The notes under the pieces: model-generated
The model's database searches: none
Told to the model about the DNA's origin: nothing
The model's input: only the letters and a program-made list of their open reading frames with translations
In this document: positions 17,656 to 26,082 of the stretch, in pieces
How the letters are laid out: the number at the start of each line of letters is the position of its first letter
How positions within the stretch are numbered: position 1 is the first letter of the stretch
Made by a program: the position numbers and the translations under genes
NCBI RefSeq assembly: GCF_900102195.1
Contig: NZ_FNBE01000011.1
Span: forward strand, 163,788 to 227,787
Reading direction: 5' to 3'
DNA length: 64,000 nt
Origin: Pseudonocardia oroxyli
GTDB lineage: Bacteria; Actinomycetota; Actinomycetes; Mycobacteriales; Pseudonocardiaceae

Positions 17656-18975
17656 CTAGAACTGGAGGAGGTTCTGCTTGAACAGGTCGTTCGGGTAGTC
17701 GCTGCGGATGAGCCCGCGGCGGCGCAGCTCCGGCGCCAGCCCCGAACAGATCTCGTCGATGTAGCGGCGGGTGTGGGACAGGCCCGTCTCCGCCCGGATG
17801 AGGAAGCCGTCACCGCCGACGCGGGTCACGATGTCCTCCATCTGGTCGGCGACCTCGGACACCGTGCCGACGAGCAGCGGACCCAGCCGCAGGCGCTCGC
17901 CGAGCGACTCGCGCAGCGTCTTGCCCTCGTTGCGCTTCATGAAGTCGTCGAGCACCGACTGGTGGCCGTTGGTCTTCAGGTCCTGCGGCATGGGCGCGTC
18001 GAGGTCGTACTGGAAGAAGTCGATCTCGGTGACGGCCGCGGTCATGGCGAGGGTCTGCTCGATCTGCAGCGGGTCGTCCATCCCGAAGACCCGCTGGTAG
18101 GCGGCGTGCGCCTCCTCCGTGGTCTCGGCGATGATCGGGGCGGCGTGGAACAGGACCTTGACGTCGTCGGGGTTGCGGCCGTGCCGGGCGGCCCGCTCCC
18201 GGATGTCCGCCCGGTAGGCGGCCATCTTCTCGACGTTCGGGTTGGTGGCGACGATCGCGTTCGCGTGCTTCGCCGCGAAGTCCCGGCCCTTCGGCGAGCC
18301 GCCCGCCTGGCAGAGCACCGGGTGGCCCTGCGGGCCCGCCGGCATGTTCAGGGGGCCGCGCGAGGCGTGGTACTTGCCGCGGTAGTCGATCCGGTGGACC
18401 TTCGTGTGGTCGGCGTAGTGCCCGGTCTCCCGGTTCATCACGATGGCGCCGGGCTCCCAGGAGTCCCACAGCGCCTTGACGACCTGCACGAACTCCTCGG
18501 CGATGTCGTAGCGCTCGTCGTGCGGGGGCAGGGCGTCCATGCCGTAGTTCTGCGCGGCGATGTCCTCGGAGCTGGTCACGATGTTCCAGCCGACGCGCCC
18601 GCCGGTGAGGTGGTCCATCGTGGCCATGACCCGGGCGAGGATGTACGGCGAGTAGAACGACGTGGACCCGGTGGCGATGAAGCCCATGTGCTTCGTGGCC
18701 CTGGCCAGGATCGGCAGCAGCGGGAACGGGTCCAGCTTGGGGCTGTGCAGGCTGTGCTTGAGGTCCTGCTCCATGGTGCCGCCGAGCGCCTCGGACACCA
18801 TGGTCGAGTCCTCGAACATCATGAAGTCGAAGCCCGCCCGCTCGAGCTGGCGCGCCATCGACACGTAGTACTCGCCGGTCATCCACTCCGTGCCCGTGTC
18901 GCCGCCGAAGGTGGAGCGCCAGGCGGGGGCGGTGAAGGAGGTGAACCAGGCCAGGTGGAAGGGGGGCGTGCTCAC
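17656..18975 (-). CDS. LLM-class flavin monooxygenase, NtaA/SnaA/DszA type (copy 5)
   Basis: 439 residues. Family segments include FHLAWFTSFTAPAW, DFMMFEDSTMVSEALGG, SFYSPYILARVMATMDHLTG, GRVGWNIVTSSEDIAAQNYG, LCQAGGSPKGRDFAAKHANA and GGDGFLIRAETGLSHTRRYI. It is clearly diverged from the tandem pair at the operon start, so it should act on another substrate or step. The start GTG at 18975 overlaps the stop of copy 4 (GTGA). It needs reduced flavin from outside the operon, since no flavin reductase gene is seen. Confidence 0.93.
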   Translation of the reverse strand: MSTPPFHLAWFTSFTAPAWRSTFGGDTGTEWMTGEYYVSMARQLERAGFDFMMFEDSTMVSEALGGTMEQDLKHSLHSPKLDPFPLLPILARATKHMGFIATGSTSFYSPYILARVMATMDHLTGGRVGWNIVTSSEDIAAQNYGMDALPPHDERYDIAEEFVQVVKALWDSWEPGAIVMNRETGHYADHTKVHRIDYRGKYHASRGPLNMPAGPQGHPVLCQAGGSPKGRDFAAKHANAIVATNPNVEKMAAYRADIRERAARHGRNPDDVKVLFHAAPIIAETTEEAHAAYQRVFGMDDPLQIEQTLAMTAAVTEIDFFQYDLDAPMPQDLKTNGHQSVLDDFMKRNEGKTLRESLGERLRLGPLLVGTVSEVADQMEDIVTRVGGDGFLIRAETGLSHTRRYIDEICSGLAPELRRRGLIRSDYPNDLFKQNLLQF

Positions 18976-20270
18976 GCGACCACCGCCACGCGGGAGTCGA
19001 GCGCGGACAGGCCGAAGTGGCTGGTGATGGTGGACCCCTCGTACTCGGTGCGGAAGAGACCGCGTTCCTGCAGGATCGGGACCACGCCGTCGACGAACGC
19101 GTCGATGGTCTGCGGCAGCAGCGGCGCGACGAGCGAGTAGCCGTCGCAGGTGCCCGCCTCGAACCACTCCTGCATCACGTCGGCGACGTGGGTGGGGGTG
19201 CCGGTACTGACGAACTGCATGTTCGCCAGCCCGCCGACGTAGGAGCGGTAGGCGACCTGCGCGATCGTCAGGTGCTCCTCGCGCGCCATCCGGGTGAACA
19301 GCGTGGCCTGGCTGACGCTGGCGCTCGTGACCTCGGGCAGCAGGTCGAAGGGCAGCGGACCGTCCGGGTCGTGCGCCGACAGGTCGTACTCCAGCAGGCC
19401 GGACAGGTGCGCGACCACGTCCGCGCCCTCGGCGTGGTGGGCGTCCATCGTGGCCTGCAGCTCGGCGGCCTCCTCCGCGGTGTCGCCGAGGAAGGGCGCG
19501 ATGCCCAGCAGCACCTTGATGCTGTCCGGGTCCCGGCCGTAGGCGACCGCGCGGGCCTTGATGTCCTGGTAGTACTCCTGGGCGCGGTCGATCGTGGAGC
19601 CGCCCGCGTAGATCGCGTCCGCCCAGCGGGCGGCCAGGTCGCGGCCGGCGGGCGACGAGCCCGCCTGCACGATCAGCGGCCTGCCGTGCCGCGGCTGCCG
19701 GACGTCCAGGGTGGCGTCCACGTCGAAGAAGCGCCCACGGTGGGCGACCCGCGCCCCGGCCGCGTCCGCGGTGGGGGCGTTCGCCCACAGCTTCGTGACG
19801 ACCTCGATGAACTCGTTGGACCGCTGGTAGCGCTCGTCGTGCGGGAGCTGGCCCGCGCGGTGGAAGTTGCGGGCCGTCTGGTCCCCGGTGGACGCGACGT
19901 AGTTGATGCCGAGCCGCCCGCCCGTGACCGCGTCCACCGAGGCGGCCCGGCGGGCCACGTCGAAGGGCTCGTTGTAGCTGGTGGACAGCGTCGCGATGAT
20001 CGCGATGTGCGCCGTCTCGGTGGACAGGGCCGCCGCGATCTCCAGCGGGTCGATGCGGGTGGTGGTGGAGCTCGACCGGCCCCAGCCGTGCACCGGGGTG
20101 TCCGCGATGAAGGCCTGGTCGAACAGCCCGCGCTCGGCGGTGCGCACGACGTGCCGGTAGGTCTCCAGGTTCGGGATCCGGCTCACGTCGCTGACGGCGT
20201 GCCGCCAGCCGCCGGAGTGCCTGCCGTACTCGGTGAGGTTGACGCTGAGGTGCATCTTCGGGCGGGTCAT
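18972..20270 (-). CDS. LLM-class flavin monooxygenase, NtaA/SnaA/DszA type (copy 4)
   Basis: 432 residues and the most divergent full-length member. It starts MHLSVNLTEYGRHSGGWRH and has DQAFIADTPVHGWG, STSYNEPFDVARRAASVDAV, GRLGINYVASTGDQTARNFH and IVQAGSSPAGRDLAARWADA. The usual WN-VTS motif is replaced by INYVAS, which is seen in one branch of the family. The C-terminus lacks the GGDGF motif and has TCDGYSLVAPLLPQTIDAFV instead, also an accepted variant. The ATG at 20270 overlaps the stop of copy 3 (ATGA). Confidence 0.9.
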   Translation of the reverse strand: MTRPKMHLSVNLTEYGRHSGGWRHAVSDVSRIPNLETYRHVVRTAERGLFDQAFIADTPVHGWGRSSSTTTRIDPLEIAAALSTETAHIAIIATLSTSYNEPFDVARRAASVDAVTGGRLGINYVASTGDQTARNFHRAGQLPHDERYQRSNEFIEVVTKLWANAPTADAAGARVAHRGRFFDVDATLDVRQPRHGRPLIVQAGSSPAGRDLAARWADAIYAGGSTIDRAQEYYQDIKARAVAYGRDPDSIKVLLGIAPFLGDTAEEAAELQATMDAHHAEGADVVAHLSGLLEYDLSAHDPDGPLPFDLLPEVTSASVSQATLFTRMAREEHLTIAQVAYRSYVGGLANMQFVSTGTPTHVADVMQEWFEAGTCDGYSLVAPLLPQTIDAFVDGVVPILQERGLFRTEYEGSTITSHFGLSALDSRVAVVA

Positions 20271-21142
20271 GCCGCGCGTCCTCCCAGGGTCAGGGTCAGG
20301 CCGAGCGCCGCCGCGAGGGTGTCGCCCGGGCTCCGGGCGGCACCGAGCGCGACCGCGAGTGCGCAGGCCTCGGGGACGGTGTCGGTGGTGGCGTGCAGGG
20401 CGAGGCCGTGGGCGCCGGTCGCCGCGCGCAGCCGCTCCGCCTCGTCCGGGGTCGTGTGGGCGGGGACGGCGCGCAGGATCAGGGGGGCCGTCGCCGCCGC
20501 GGCCGTGGTCGGGTCCGAGACGATCGCGACGTCCACCGACGGGAGCAGCGCGGCCTCCGCCGCCTCGTCGAACCGGGCGAACAGCACCGGGCGGCGCTGC
20601 GGCGAGGGCGGCACGTCGAGCGGGCCCTCCACGCGGAAGGCGAGCGAGCGGTAGTCGATCCGGTGGATCCGGGCGTCGTCCTTGTAGTCGCCGCTCGCCT
20701 TGTCCGGGTACTGGGCGCCGTCCTCCCAGGAGTCCCAGAGCTCCAGCGCGATCTCGGCGTACTCCGCGGCCCGGTGCAGCTCGACGCCGCGCCCGCCGGT
20801 CGAGCGCCAGTCGTAGGCCGCAGCCTCGGAGGCCGCGCTCCGGGTGCGCAGCAGCCAGCCGGAGCGGCCGTCGGAGAAGTGGTCGACCGTCGCCAGCCGA
20901 CGGGCGAGGTGGTAGGGGAAGCCGTAGAGCGCGGAGTTGGACGCCACCAGGCCGATCTCGGAGGTCGTCGAGGCCAGTCGCCCGCACAGCGTCGTCGACT
21001 CGAAGGCGGTCGCCTCGCCGGTGTCCGCGCCGTCGAGCACGCAGACCGCGGCGATCCCGGCCGCCTCCAGGGCGGCCACGGCGGACTCGACGCCCGCGAG
21101 GGTGTCGTCCGGGCGCAGGGCCAGCTGCACGATCGTGATCAT
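20267..21142 (-). CDS. Short, degenerate luciferase-like protein (copy 3)
   Basis: 291 residues, against about 435 for its neighbours. The N-terminal two thirds are recognisable (TSEIGLVASNSALYGFPYHL, RRLATVDHFSDGRSGWLLRT, LELWDSWEDGAQYPDKASGD, RIHRIDYRSLAFRVEGPLDV), but the WN-VTS motif has become GWLLRTRS, the catalytic H/N region near the N-terminus is absent, and the final third of the barrel is missing. It remains in perfect coupling: start TGATG-overlapping with copy 2 and stop overlapping copy 4. That argues for a kept non-catalytic or partner role, though recent decay is possible. Confidence 0.8.
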   Translation of the reverse strand: MITIVQLALRPDDTLAGVESAVAALEAAGIAAVCVLDGADTGEATAFESTTLCGRLASTTSEIGLVASNSALYGFPYHLARRLATVDHFSDGRSGWLLRTRSAASEAAAYDWRSTGGRGVELHRAAEYAEIALELWDSWEDGAQYPDKASGDYKDDARIHRIDYRSLAFRVEGPLDVPPSPQRRPVLFARFDEAAEAALLPSVDVAIVSDPTTAAAATAPLILRAVPAHTTPDEAERLRAATGAHGLALHATTDTVPEACALAVALGAARSPGDTLAAALGLTLTLGGRAA

Positions 21143-22455
21143 CAGAACGCCATCAGGTTGTCGCGGAGGTGGTCGTGTTCGTAGGCGGTGCGGGTCAGCC
21201 CGCGGCGCTGGAGCTCGGGCACCAGCCCGTCGCAGACCTCGGTGACGTACCGCCGCGAGAAGTAGCTGTTGACCAGCAGGAACCCGTCCCCGCCGACCTC
21301 CTGCATGACCTCGTCCATGTGGGCGGCCACGTCGTCCGCGGTGCCGACGAAGGCGTTCGACCCGGAGTTGAGCGGGTTGCCGCGGATGACGTCGGCGAGC
21401 ACCCGGCCCTGCCACTGGGCGACCATCGACTGGTGCCCGTTGCTGACCAGGGTGTCCGGCAGCGGCTCGTCCATCGGGAACTGCGAGAAGTCGATCCCGG
21501 ACTGCCGGGACAGCGAGGCGAGCTGGTACTCGACCTCGTTGTCGTCGATCTCCAGGCTGCGCCGGTAGCGGTCCTCGGCCCGCTCCCGGGTCTCGTCGAC
21601 CGTCGGCGAGACGAGAAAGAGGATCTTGATCTGGTCCGGGTCGCGGCCGTGGGCGGCGGCCGTCGCCCGGACGTTGTCGCGGTAGGCCTTCATCCTCTCC
21701 GGCGTGGAGGCGGACGCGATGATCGTCTCGGCCCAGCGGCCCGCGAAGGCCTGGCCGCGGGCGGAGCCGCCCGCCTGGCAGATCACCGGCGAGCCCTGCG
21801 GGGATCGCGGCGCCGACAGCGGGCCCCGGGAGCGGTAGTAGCGGCCCTCGTGGTGCAGCGGATGGACCTTGTCGCCGTCGGCGAACACGCCCTTCTCCAG
21901 GTCCAGGACCAGCGCGTCGGGCTCCCACCCCGCCCACAGCCCGTGCGCGACCTCCAGGAACTCGTCCGCGCGGTCGTAGCGCTCGTCGTGCGGGTACTGC
22001 TTGTCCCGGCCGTAGTTCTGGGCGCCGCCGTCGTTCGACCCGGTGACCACGTTCCAGCCGATCCGACCCTCGCTCACGTGGTCGAGGGTGTTCATCTTGC
22101 GGGCCAACATGAACGGGTGGTACTCGGTGGTCGAGCAGGTGACCACGATGCCGAGCTTCTCCGTCGCCGCGATCAGGTACGGGGCGAGCACGGTCGGGTC
22201 GAGCTTCGGGGTGTCCACCGAATGCCGCAGGTAGGCGTGGTGGCTGCCCTGGTAGGTGTACGGGACGTTCGACGAGTCCTCGATCATGAAGTAGTCGAAG
22301 CAGGCCCGCTCCATCGCCCGGGCGAGCTCCACCGCGGTGTCCGGCTTGGTGAAGCGGGCGACCGCGGACTTCGGTCCGGCCCACTGGTGCTTCCACGCCT
22401 TCGGACCGAAGCCCTTGGAGTAGAACCACCCGAGGTGGAAGGGTCTGGCGCTCAT
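21142..22455 (-). CDS. LLM-class flavin monooxygenase, NtaA/SnaA/DszA type (copy 2)
   Basis: 437 residues, a close tandem paralogue of copy 1: by eye well over two thirds identical, sharing FHLGWFYSKGFGPKAWKH, MIEDSSNVPYTYQGSH, GRIGWNVVTGSNDGGAQNYG and ICQAGGSARGQAFAGRWAE. The ATG at 22455 is preceded by GAAGGAACGAACAG. It probably oxygenates the same chemical class as copy 1, with differences concentrated in the middle and C-terminal loops. Its stop overlaps the start of the degenerate copy 3. Confidence 0.93.
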   Translation of the reverse strand: MSARPFHLGWFYSKGFGPKAWKHQWAGPKSAVARFTKPDTAVELARAMERACFDYFMIEDSSNVPYTYQGSHHAYLRHSVDTPKLDPTVLAPYLIAATEKLGIVVTCSTTEYHPFMLARKMNTLDHVSEGRIGWNVVTGSNDGGAQNYGRDKQYPHDERYDRADEFLEVAHGLWAGWEPDALVLDLEKGVFADGDKVHPLHHEGRYYRSRGPLSAPRSPQGSPVICQAGGSARGQAFAGRWAETIIASASTPERMKAYRDNVRATAAAHGRDPDQIKILFLVSPTVDETRERAEDRYRRSLEIDDNEVEYQLASLSRQSGIDFSQFPMDEPLPDTLVSNGHQSMVAQWQGRVLADVIRGNPLNSGSNAFVGTADDVAAHMDEVMQEVGGDGFLLVNSYFSRRYVTEVCDGLVPELQRRGLTRTAYEHDHLRDNLMAF

Positions 22456-22481
22456 CTGTTCGTTCCTTCTCAGAAAGCTGT

Positions 22482-23789
22482 TCAGAAAGCCAGGAGGTTC
22501 TCGCGGAAGGTGTCGAACTCGTACTCGGTCCGGGTCAGACCCAGCCGCTGGAGCTCGGGCACCAGCCCGTCGCAGATCTCGGTGACGTACCGGCGGGAGA
22601 AGTAGCTCTCGTTGAGCAGGAACCCGTCCCCGCCGACCTCCGCCATGACCTCGCGCATCTCGGCGGCGACGCTCTGCGCGGTGCCGGTCAGCGGCACGCA
22701 CTCCAGGTGGCGCTGGTAGCGGAGCACGTCCCGGAGGACCTTGCCCTCCATCTGCGCGACGCTGGACTGGTGCCCGTTGGAGGTGAGGGCGGGCAGCGGC
22801 TCGTCGAGCGCGAACTGCGCGAAGTCGATCCCGGAACCGCGCGAGAGGGCCGCGAGACCGAACTCGACCTCGCTCTCGGCGAAGTCCCAGCGGGCCTTCC
22901 GGCGCTCCTGCGCGGCCTCGATGGTCTCGTCCACGATCGGCGAGATCAGGAACAGGACCTTGATGCCGTCCGGGTCGCGGCCCGCCGCGGCGGCCTGGGC
23001 GCGCACGTCCTCCCGGTAGGCCTTCATGGCGTCCACCCCGCGGGCGGCGCAGATGATCGTCTCCGCCCAGCGGGACGCGAACGCCCGACCCCGCCCGGAC
23101 CCGCCCGCCTGGCAGATCACCGGCGCGCCCTGCGGGGAGCGCGGGGCCGACAGCGGTCCGCGGGAGCGGAAGTAGGTGCCCTCGTGGTGCAGCGCGTGCA
23201 CCTTGTCCCCATCGGCGAACACGCCCTTCTCCAGGTCGAGGACCACCGCGTCCTCGTCCCAGCTTCGCCACAGGCCGTGGGCGACCTCGAGGAACTCGTC
23301 CGCCATGTCGTAGCGCTCGTCGTGCGGGTACTGCCTGTCCCGGCCGTAGTTCTGCGCCCCGCCGTCGTTCGAGCCGGTGACCACGTTCCAGCCGATCCGG
23401 CCGTCGGTGGTGTGGTCGAGCGCGTTCATCGCCCTGGCCAGCATGAACGGGTGGTACTCGGTGGTGGAGCAGGTCACGACCACGCCGAGCTTCTCGGTGG
23501 CCTGGGCGATGAAGGGCGCCAGCACCATCGGGTCCAGCTTCGGGGTGTCGACCGAGTGCTGCAGGTAGGCGTTGTGGCTGCCCTGGTAGGTGTACGGGAC
23601 GTTCGACGAGTCCTCGATCATGAAGTAGTCGAAGCCCGCCCGCTCCATCGCCCGGGCCAGATCCACCGCCGTGTCGGGTCGGGTGAACCTCGCCACCGCC
23701 GCGCGCGGACCCGCCCACCCGTGCTTCCACGCCTTCGGACCGAAGCCCTTGGAATAGAACCAACCGAGGTGGAACGGCGGGGGACTCAT
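22482..23789 (-). CDS. LLM-class flavin monooxygenase, NtaA/SnaA/DszA type (copy 1, first gene of operon)
   Basis: 435 residues. Family motifs as in copy 2: FHLGWFYSKGFGPKAWKH, TEYHPFMLARAMNALDHTTD, GRIGWNVVTGSNDGGAQNYG, ICQAGGSGRGRAFASRWAET, and GGDGFLLNESYFSRRYVTEI. The ATG at 23789 is chosen because the upstream in-frame extension has no family similarity. Transcription probably begins near 23842 from TTGACC-18 nt-CAATAC, leaving a leader of about 50 nt that contains a 21-bp inverted repeat. First gene of the 15-gene operon. Confidence 0.93.
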   Translation of the reverse strand: MSPPPFHLGWFYSKGFGPKAWKHGWAGPRAAVARFTRPDTAVDLARAMERAGFDYFMIEDSSNVPYTYQGSHNAYLQHSVDTPKLDPMVLAPFIAQATEKLGVVVTCSTTEYHPFMLARAMNALDHTTDGRIGWNVVTGSNDGGAQNYGRDRQYPHDERYDMADEFLEVAHGLWRSWDEDAVVLDLEKGVFADGDKVHALHHEGTYFRSRGPLSAPRSPQGAPVICQAGGSGRGRAFASRWAETIICAARGVDAMKAYREDVRAQAAAAGRDPDGIKVLFLISPIVDETIEAAQERRKARWDFAESEVEFGLAALSRGSGIDFAQFALDEPLPALTSNGHQSSVAQMEGKVLRDVLRYQRHLECVPLTGTAQSVAAEMREVMAEVGGDGFLLNESYFSRRYVTEICDGLVPELQRLGLTRTEYEFDTFRENLLAF

Positions 23790-23811
23790 ACGATCATCAC
23801 CGGGCTCTTCG

Positions 23812-23832
23812 TGGTCGTTCGGGGGACGACCA
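23812..23832. promoter_or_regulatory. 21-bp inverted repeat, candidate operator
   Basis: TGGTCGT, seven bases, ACGACCA: a perfect inverted repeat in the operon leader, just downstream of the predicted start of transcription. Its position suits repression by the divergently encoded regulator. Confidence 0.5.
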
Positions 23833-23848
23833 GAACCGTATGGAGCGA

Positions 23849-23878
23849 GTATTGCCGCGCGGTGACGTCGAGGGTCAA
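23849..23878 (-). promoter_or_regulatory. Promoter of the monooxygenase/transport operon
   Basis: On the minus strand TTGACC (23878-23873), an 18-nt spacer and CAATAC (23854-23849) form a sigma-A-like promoter about 60 nt before the first ATG. Confidence 0.5.
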
Positions 23879-24143
23879 GGCGCAATTACGCGGGGTCACG
23901 CAGCCGTGCGACAGCTCGTCTGCGCAGGTCACCGGGCTGCCGCCGCATCCGGCTCGCCACCGCGGGCCCGGTGGCGCGGGGGTGCGGAGGCCCCCGGGGC
24001 GACCGCGTCGTGACCGGCCCCACAGCCGCGCGGGCCGCTCCCCCGCCGCCGGACGCGGGACCGCGCAACGAGGTGTTCACCGTCCGGTGACCACCGCGGC
24101 ACGGCGCCGACGAACCATCCGAACGTGTGCCCCGACGCGGTGG

Positions 24144-24157
24144 CGGACCCTGGTCCG
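24144..24157. promoter_or_regulatory. Inverted repeat upstream of the tandem GntR gene
   Basis: CGGACC-CT-GGTCCG, a perfect 6-bp inverted repeat ending 22 nt before the regulator's ATG; a candidate autoregulatory site. Confidence 0.35.
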
Positions 24158-24179
24158 GTCGAGGCGCGCAGGAGGACGG

Positions 24180-25715
24180 ATGACCACGGCGGAGGAGCAG
24201 TACCGGCGGGCGACGCGGGAGCGGGCACTGCGCCAGCACCGCGTGCGGCTCCAGTCGGTCGCCGGGGTGCACGCCGCGCTGCGCTCCAGCCTGCGCACCG
24301 GTCTCATCGAGGCGGACGAGCGCCTCGACGAGCACACCCTGGTGGACCGCTTCTCCGTGAGCCGCAGCGCCGTCCGCGCGGCGCTGGGTCTGCTGGTGGA
24401 GGAGGGCATCGTGTCCCGCTCCCCGCGGGCGGGCACGGTCGTGCGCGGCGACCTGACCGACGTGCGGATCGACAACGGGGTCGGGTGGAGCACCACGACG
24501 GGGGACGTCTTCCGGTGCGAGGTGCTGGAGCGCCGCTGGGTGCCGGCCACCCCGCTGACCCGCCACCACCTGTCCCCGGACGCCGAGGCCGTGCACCTCA
24601 CCGAGCTGGTGCTGCTCCGCCACGGCGGCCCGGCGTTGCTCTACGCCCGGTTCAGCCTGTCCGGCGGCGTGGACCGCAGGCTCACGATGACCTCGGCCGA
24701 GACCGCCTCGTTCGGCGACGATTTCGCCCGCGTCTACGGCAGCCCGCTCGGCCAGGTCGGCTGCTGGCTCGAGGCGGTGGAGGCGGACGAGAAGGTTGCC
24801 GCGCAGCTGGAGGTCCCGGTCGGCACCGCGCTGCTCGTGAAGTCCCGGGTGCTGTGGAGCGCGGACGGGCTCCCGCGGGAGTTCAGCGTCACCCACTACC
24901 CCGCGACCCACACCACCCTGTCCACGGAGTTCCGGCCCCGGCTGCGGATCCCGGTGCCGCGCCGCGCCCGCACCGCGGTCGAACCCGTCGAGCCGGGTGT
25001 CGTCGGGGCGCGCCAGTCCGCGCTGTCCGTGCACGCCGAACTGCGCGCGGCCGTGCGCGAGGGGCTGCTGCCGGTCGGTGACCGCCTGAACGAACAGGAG
25101 CTCGCCGACCGGTTCGGGGTCAGCCGCAACTCGATCCGCCGGGGTCTGGCGCAGCTGGCCGTCGAGGGCGTCGTCCGGCGGGCGCCGCGGACCGGCACGG
25201 TCATCGAGCGGCGGATCGCCGACCTGCCGCTCGACACCGGCCGCGGCTGGCACCGCACCGAGGCCTGGCGCTACCGGGCCGAACGGCTCGCCGTCGCCAC
25301 CGTGCCGACCCCGCCGTTCCTCTCCCGGATACTGAGCACCTCCGAACCCGAGGTCGCGGTCACCGAGTACCGGATCCTGCGGGACGGCAGGCCGTTCGGC
25401 GTGTACCTGCTCTACTCGCGGGCGAGCCTGCCCCACCGCCCGCTCAGCACGGACTCGCCCGTGGACTTCGACGAGCTGTTCGCCCGCACCCACGGCTCGG
25501 CGGTCGACCGGATCGACTCGACGGTGCACGCCGTGCGCGCCGACGGGCGCACCGCGCGGCTGCTCGACGTCTCCCCCGGCACGCTGCTGCTCCTGCGGGA
25601 GCGGGTGCTCGTCGACGAGCAGGGCCGACCCTGCGAGTTCAGCCACGGGTACTTCCCGGCCGCCGATCTGAGCCTCTCCACCCGGACCCCCGTCCGCGGC
25701 ACCCCGGCGGCGTGA
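24180..25715 (+). CDS. Tandem GntR-UTRA regulator (two complete regulators fused)
   Basis: 511 residues, about twice the length of a normal HutC/GntR protein. Residues about 28-95 form a winged helix (EHTLVDRFSVSRSAVRAALG, then LVEEGIVSRSPRAGTVV), followed by a UTRA ligand domain to about 255 (EVPVGTALLVKSRVLWSADG). Then the same order repeats: EQELADRFGVSRNSIRRGLA, VEGVVRRAPRTGTVI and a second UTRA domain ending VSPGTLLLLRERVLVDEQGR. The ATG at 24180 follows AGGAGGAC. A single polypeptide with two DNA-binding and two effector domains could act as an intramolecular dimer. It faces the monooxygenase operon and probably controls it. Confidence 0.9.
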   Translation: MTTAEEQYRRATRERALRQHRVRLQSVAGVHAALRSSLRTGLIEADERLDEHTLVDRFSVSRSAVRAALGLLVEEGIVSRSPRAGTVVRGDLTDVRIDNGVGWSTTTGDVFRCEVLERRWVPATPLTRHHLSPDAEAVHLTELVLLRHGGPALLYARFSLSGGVDRRLTMTSAETASFGDDFARVYGSPLGQVGCWLEAVEADEKVAAQLEVPVGTALLVKSRVLWSADGLPREFSVTHYPATHTTLSTEFRPRLRIPVPRRARTAVEPVEPGVVGARQSALSVHAELRAAVREGLLPVGDRLNEQELADRFGVSRNSIRRGLAQLAVEGVVRRAPRTGTVIERRIADLPLDTGRGWHRTEAWRYRAERLAVATVPTPPFLSRILSTSEPEVAVTEYRILRDGRPFGVYLLYSRASLPHRPLSTDSPVDFDELFARTHGSAVDRIDSTVHAVRADGRTARLLDVSPGTLLLLRERVLVDEQGRPCEFSHGYFPAADLSLSTRTPVRGTPAA

Positions 25716-25789
25716 CGTCCGGTCGGGTCGGCGCGGGTGAACCCGGCCCGCGTACCCTGACGGCGTGATCGTCCCGGGAGGAGAGAGTC

Positions 25790-26071
25790 GTGTTCGCTGC
25801 AGGTCTCATCGGTAAGGCCGCGGGCCTGGTCGGCAGTGGTCTGGTGGGTGCGGCCGCCTACGACGGGGTGAAGCGCGTGGTCCGTTCGGGCGCGGTGCGC
25901 GGCGCCGCGGTCACGGTCACCGCCTGGGGGCTGCGCGGCGCCCGCGCGGCCGAGACCGGGGCCGAGCGGGCCCGGCTGGCCACCGCGGACATCGTCAGCG
26001 AGGCGCGCGCCAAGATCGGCGAGGAGGCCCCGGTGCCCGGGGCCGCGCACGTCCACGACCACGACCACTGA
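25790..26071 (+). CDS. PacL-type P-ATPase-associated metal chaperone (DUF1490)
   Basis: 93 residues. It has an N-terminal glycine-rich membrane segment (GLIGKAAGLVGSGLVGAAAY), then an Ala/Arg-rich helix (AVTVTAWGLRGARAAETGAE), and ends in HVHDHDH. DUF1490 proteins of mycobacteria (PacL) sit in the membrane next to CtpC/CtpG/CtpV ATPases and bind metal through an acidic-histidine C-terminal motif. The tail here fits that role, most likely zinc. The GTG at 25790 follows GGGAGGAGAGAG. The ATPase gene starts 11 nt after its stop. Confidence 0.85.
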   Translation: MFAAGLIGKAAGLVGSGLVGAAAYDGVKRVVRSGAVRGAAVTVTAWGLRGARAAETGAERARLATADIVSEARAKIGEEAPVPGAAHVHDHDH

Positions 26072-26082
26072 GGACCACCGAG

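Larger units (their letters stand above)
23790..24179. other. Divergent intergenic region between the monooxygenase operon and its GntR-type regulator
   Basis: 390 bp without a supportable gene. It holds the operon promoter and two inverted repeats listed separately. Frames that run through it have no protein similarity that I can see. I saw no FMN riboswitch-like conserved structure. Confidence 0.6.

Noticed and set aside
23790..24179. FMN riboswitch in front of the flavin-enzyme operon
   Set aside because: No conserved RFN-element sequences recognised; the leader after the predicted promoter is only about 50 nt.
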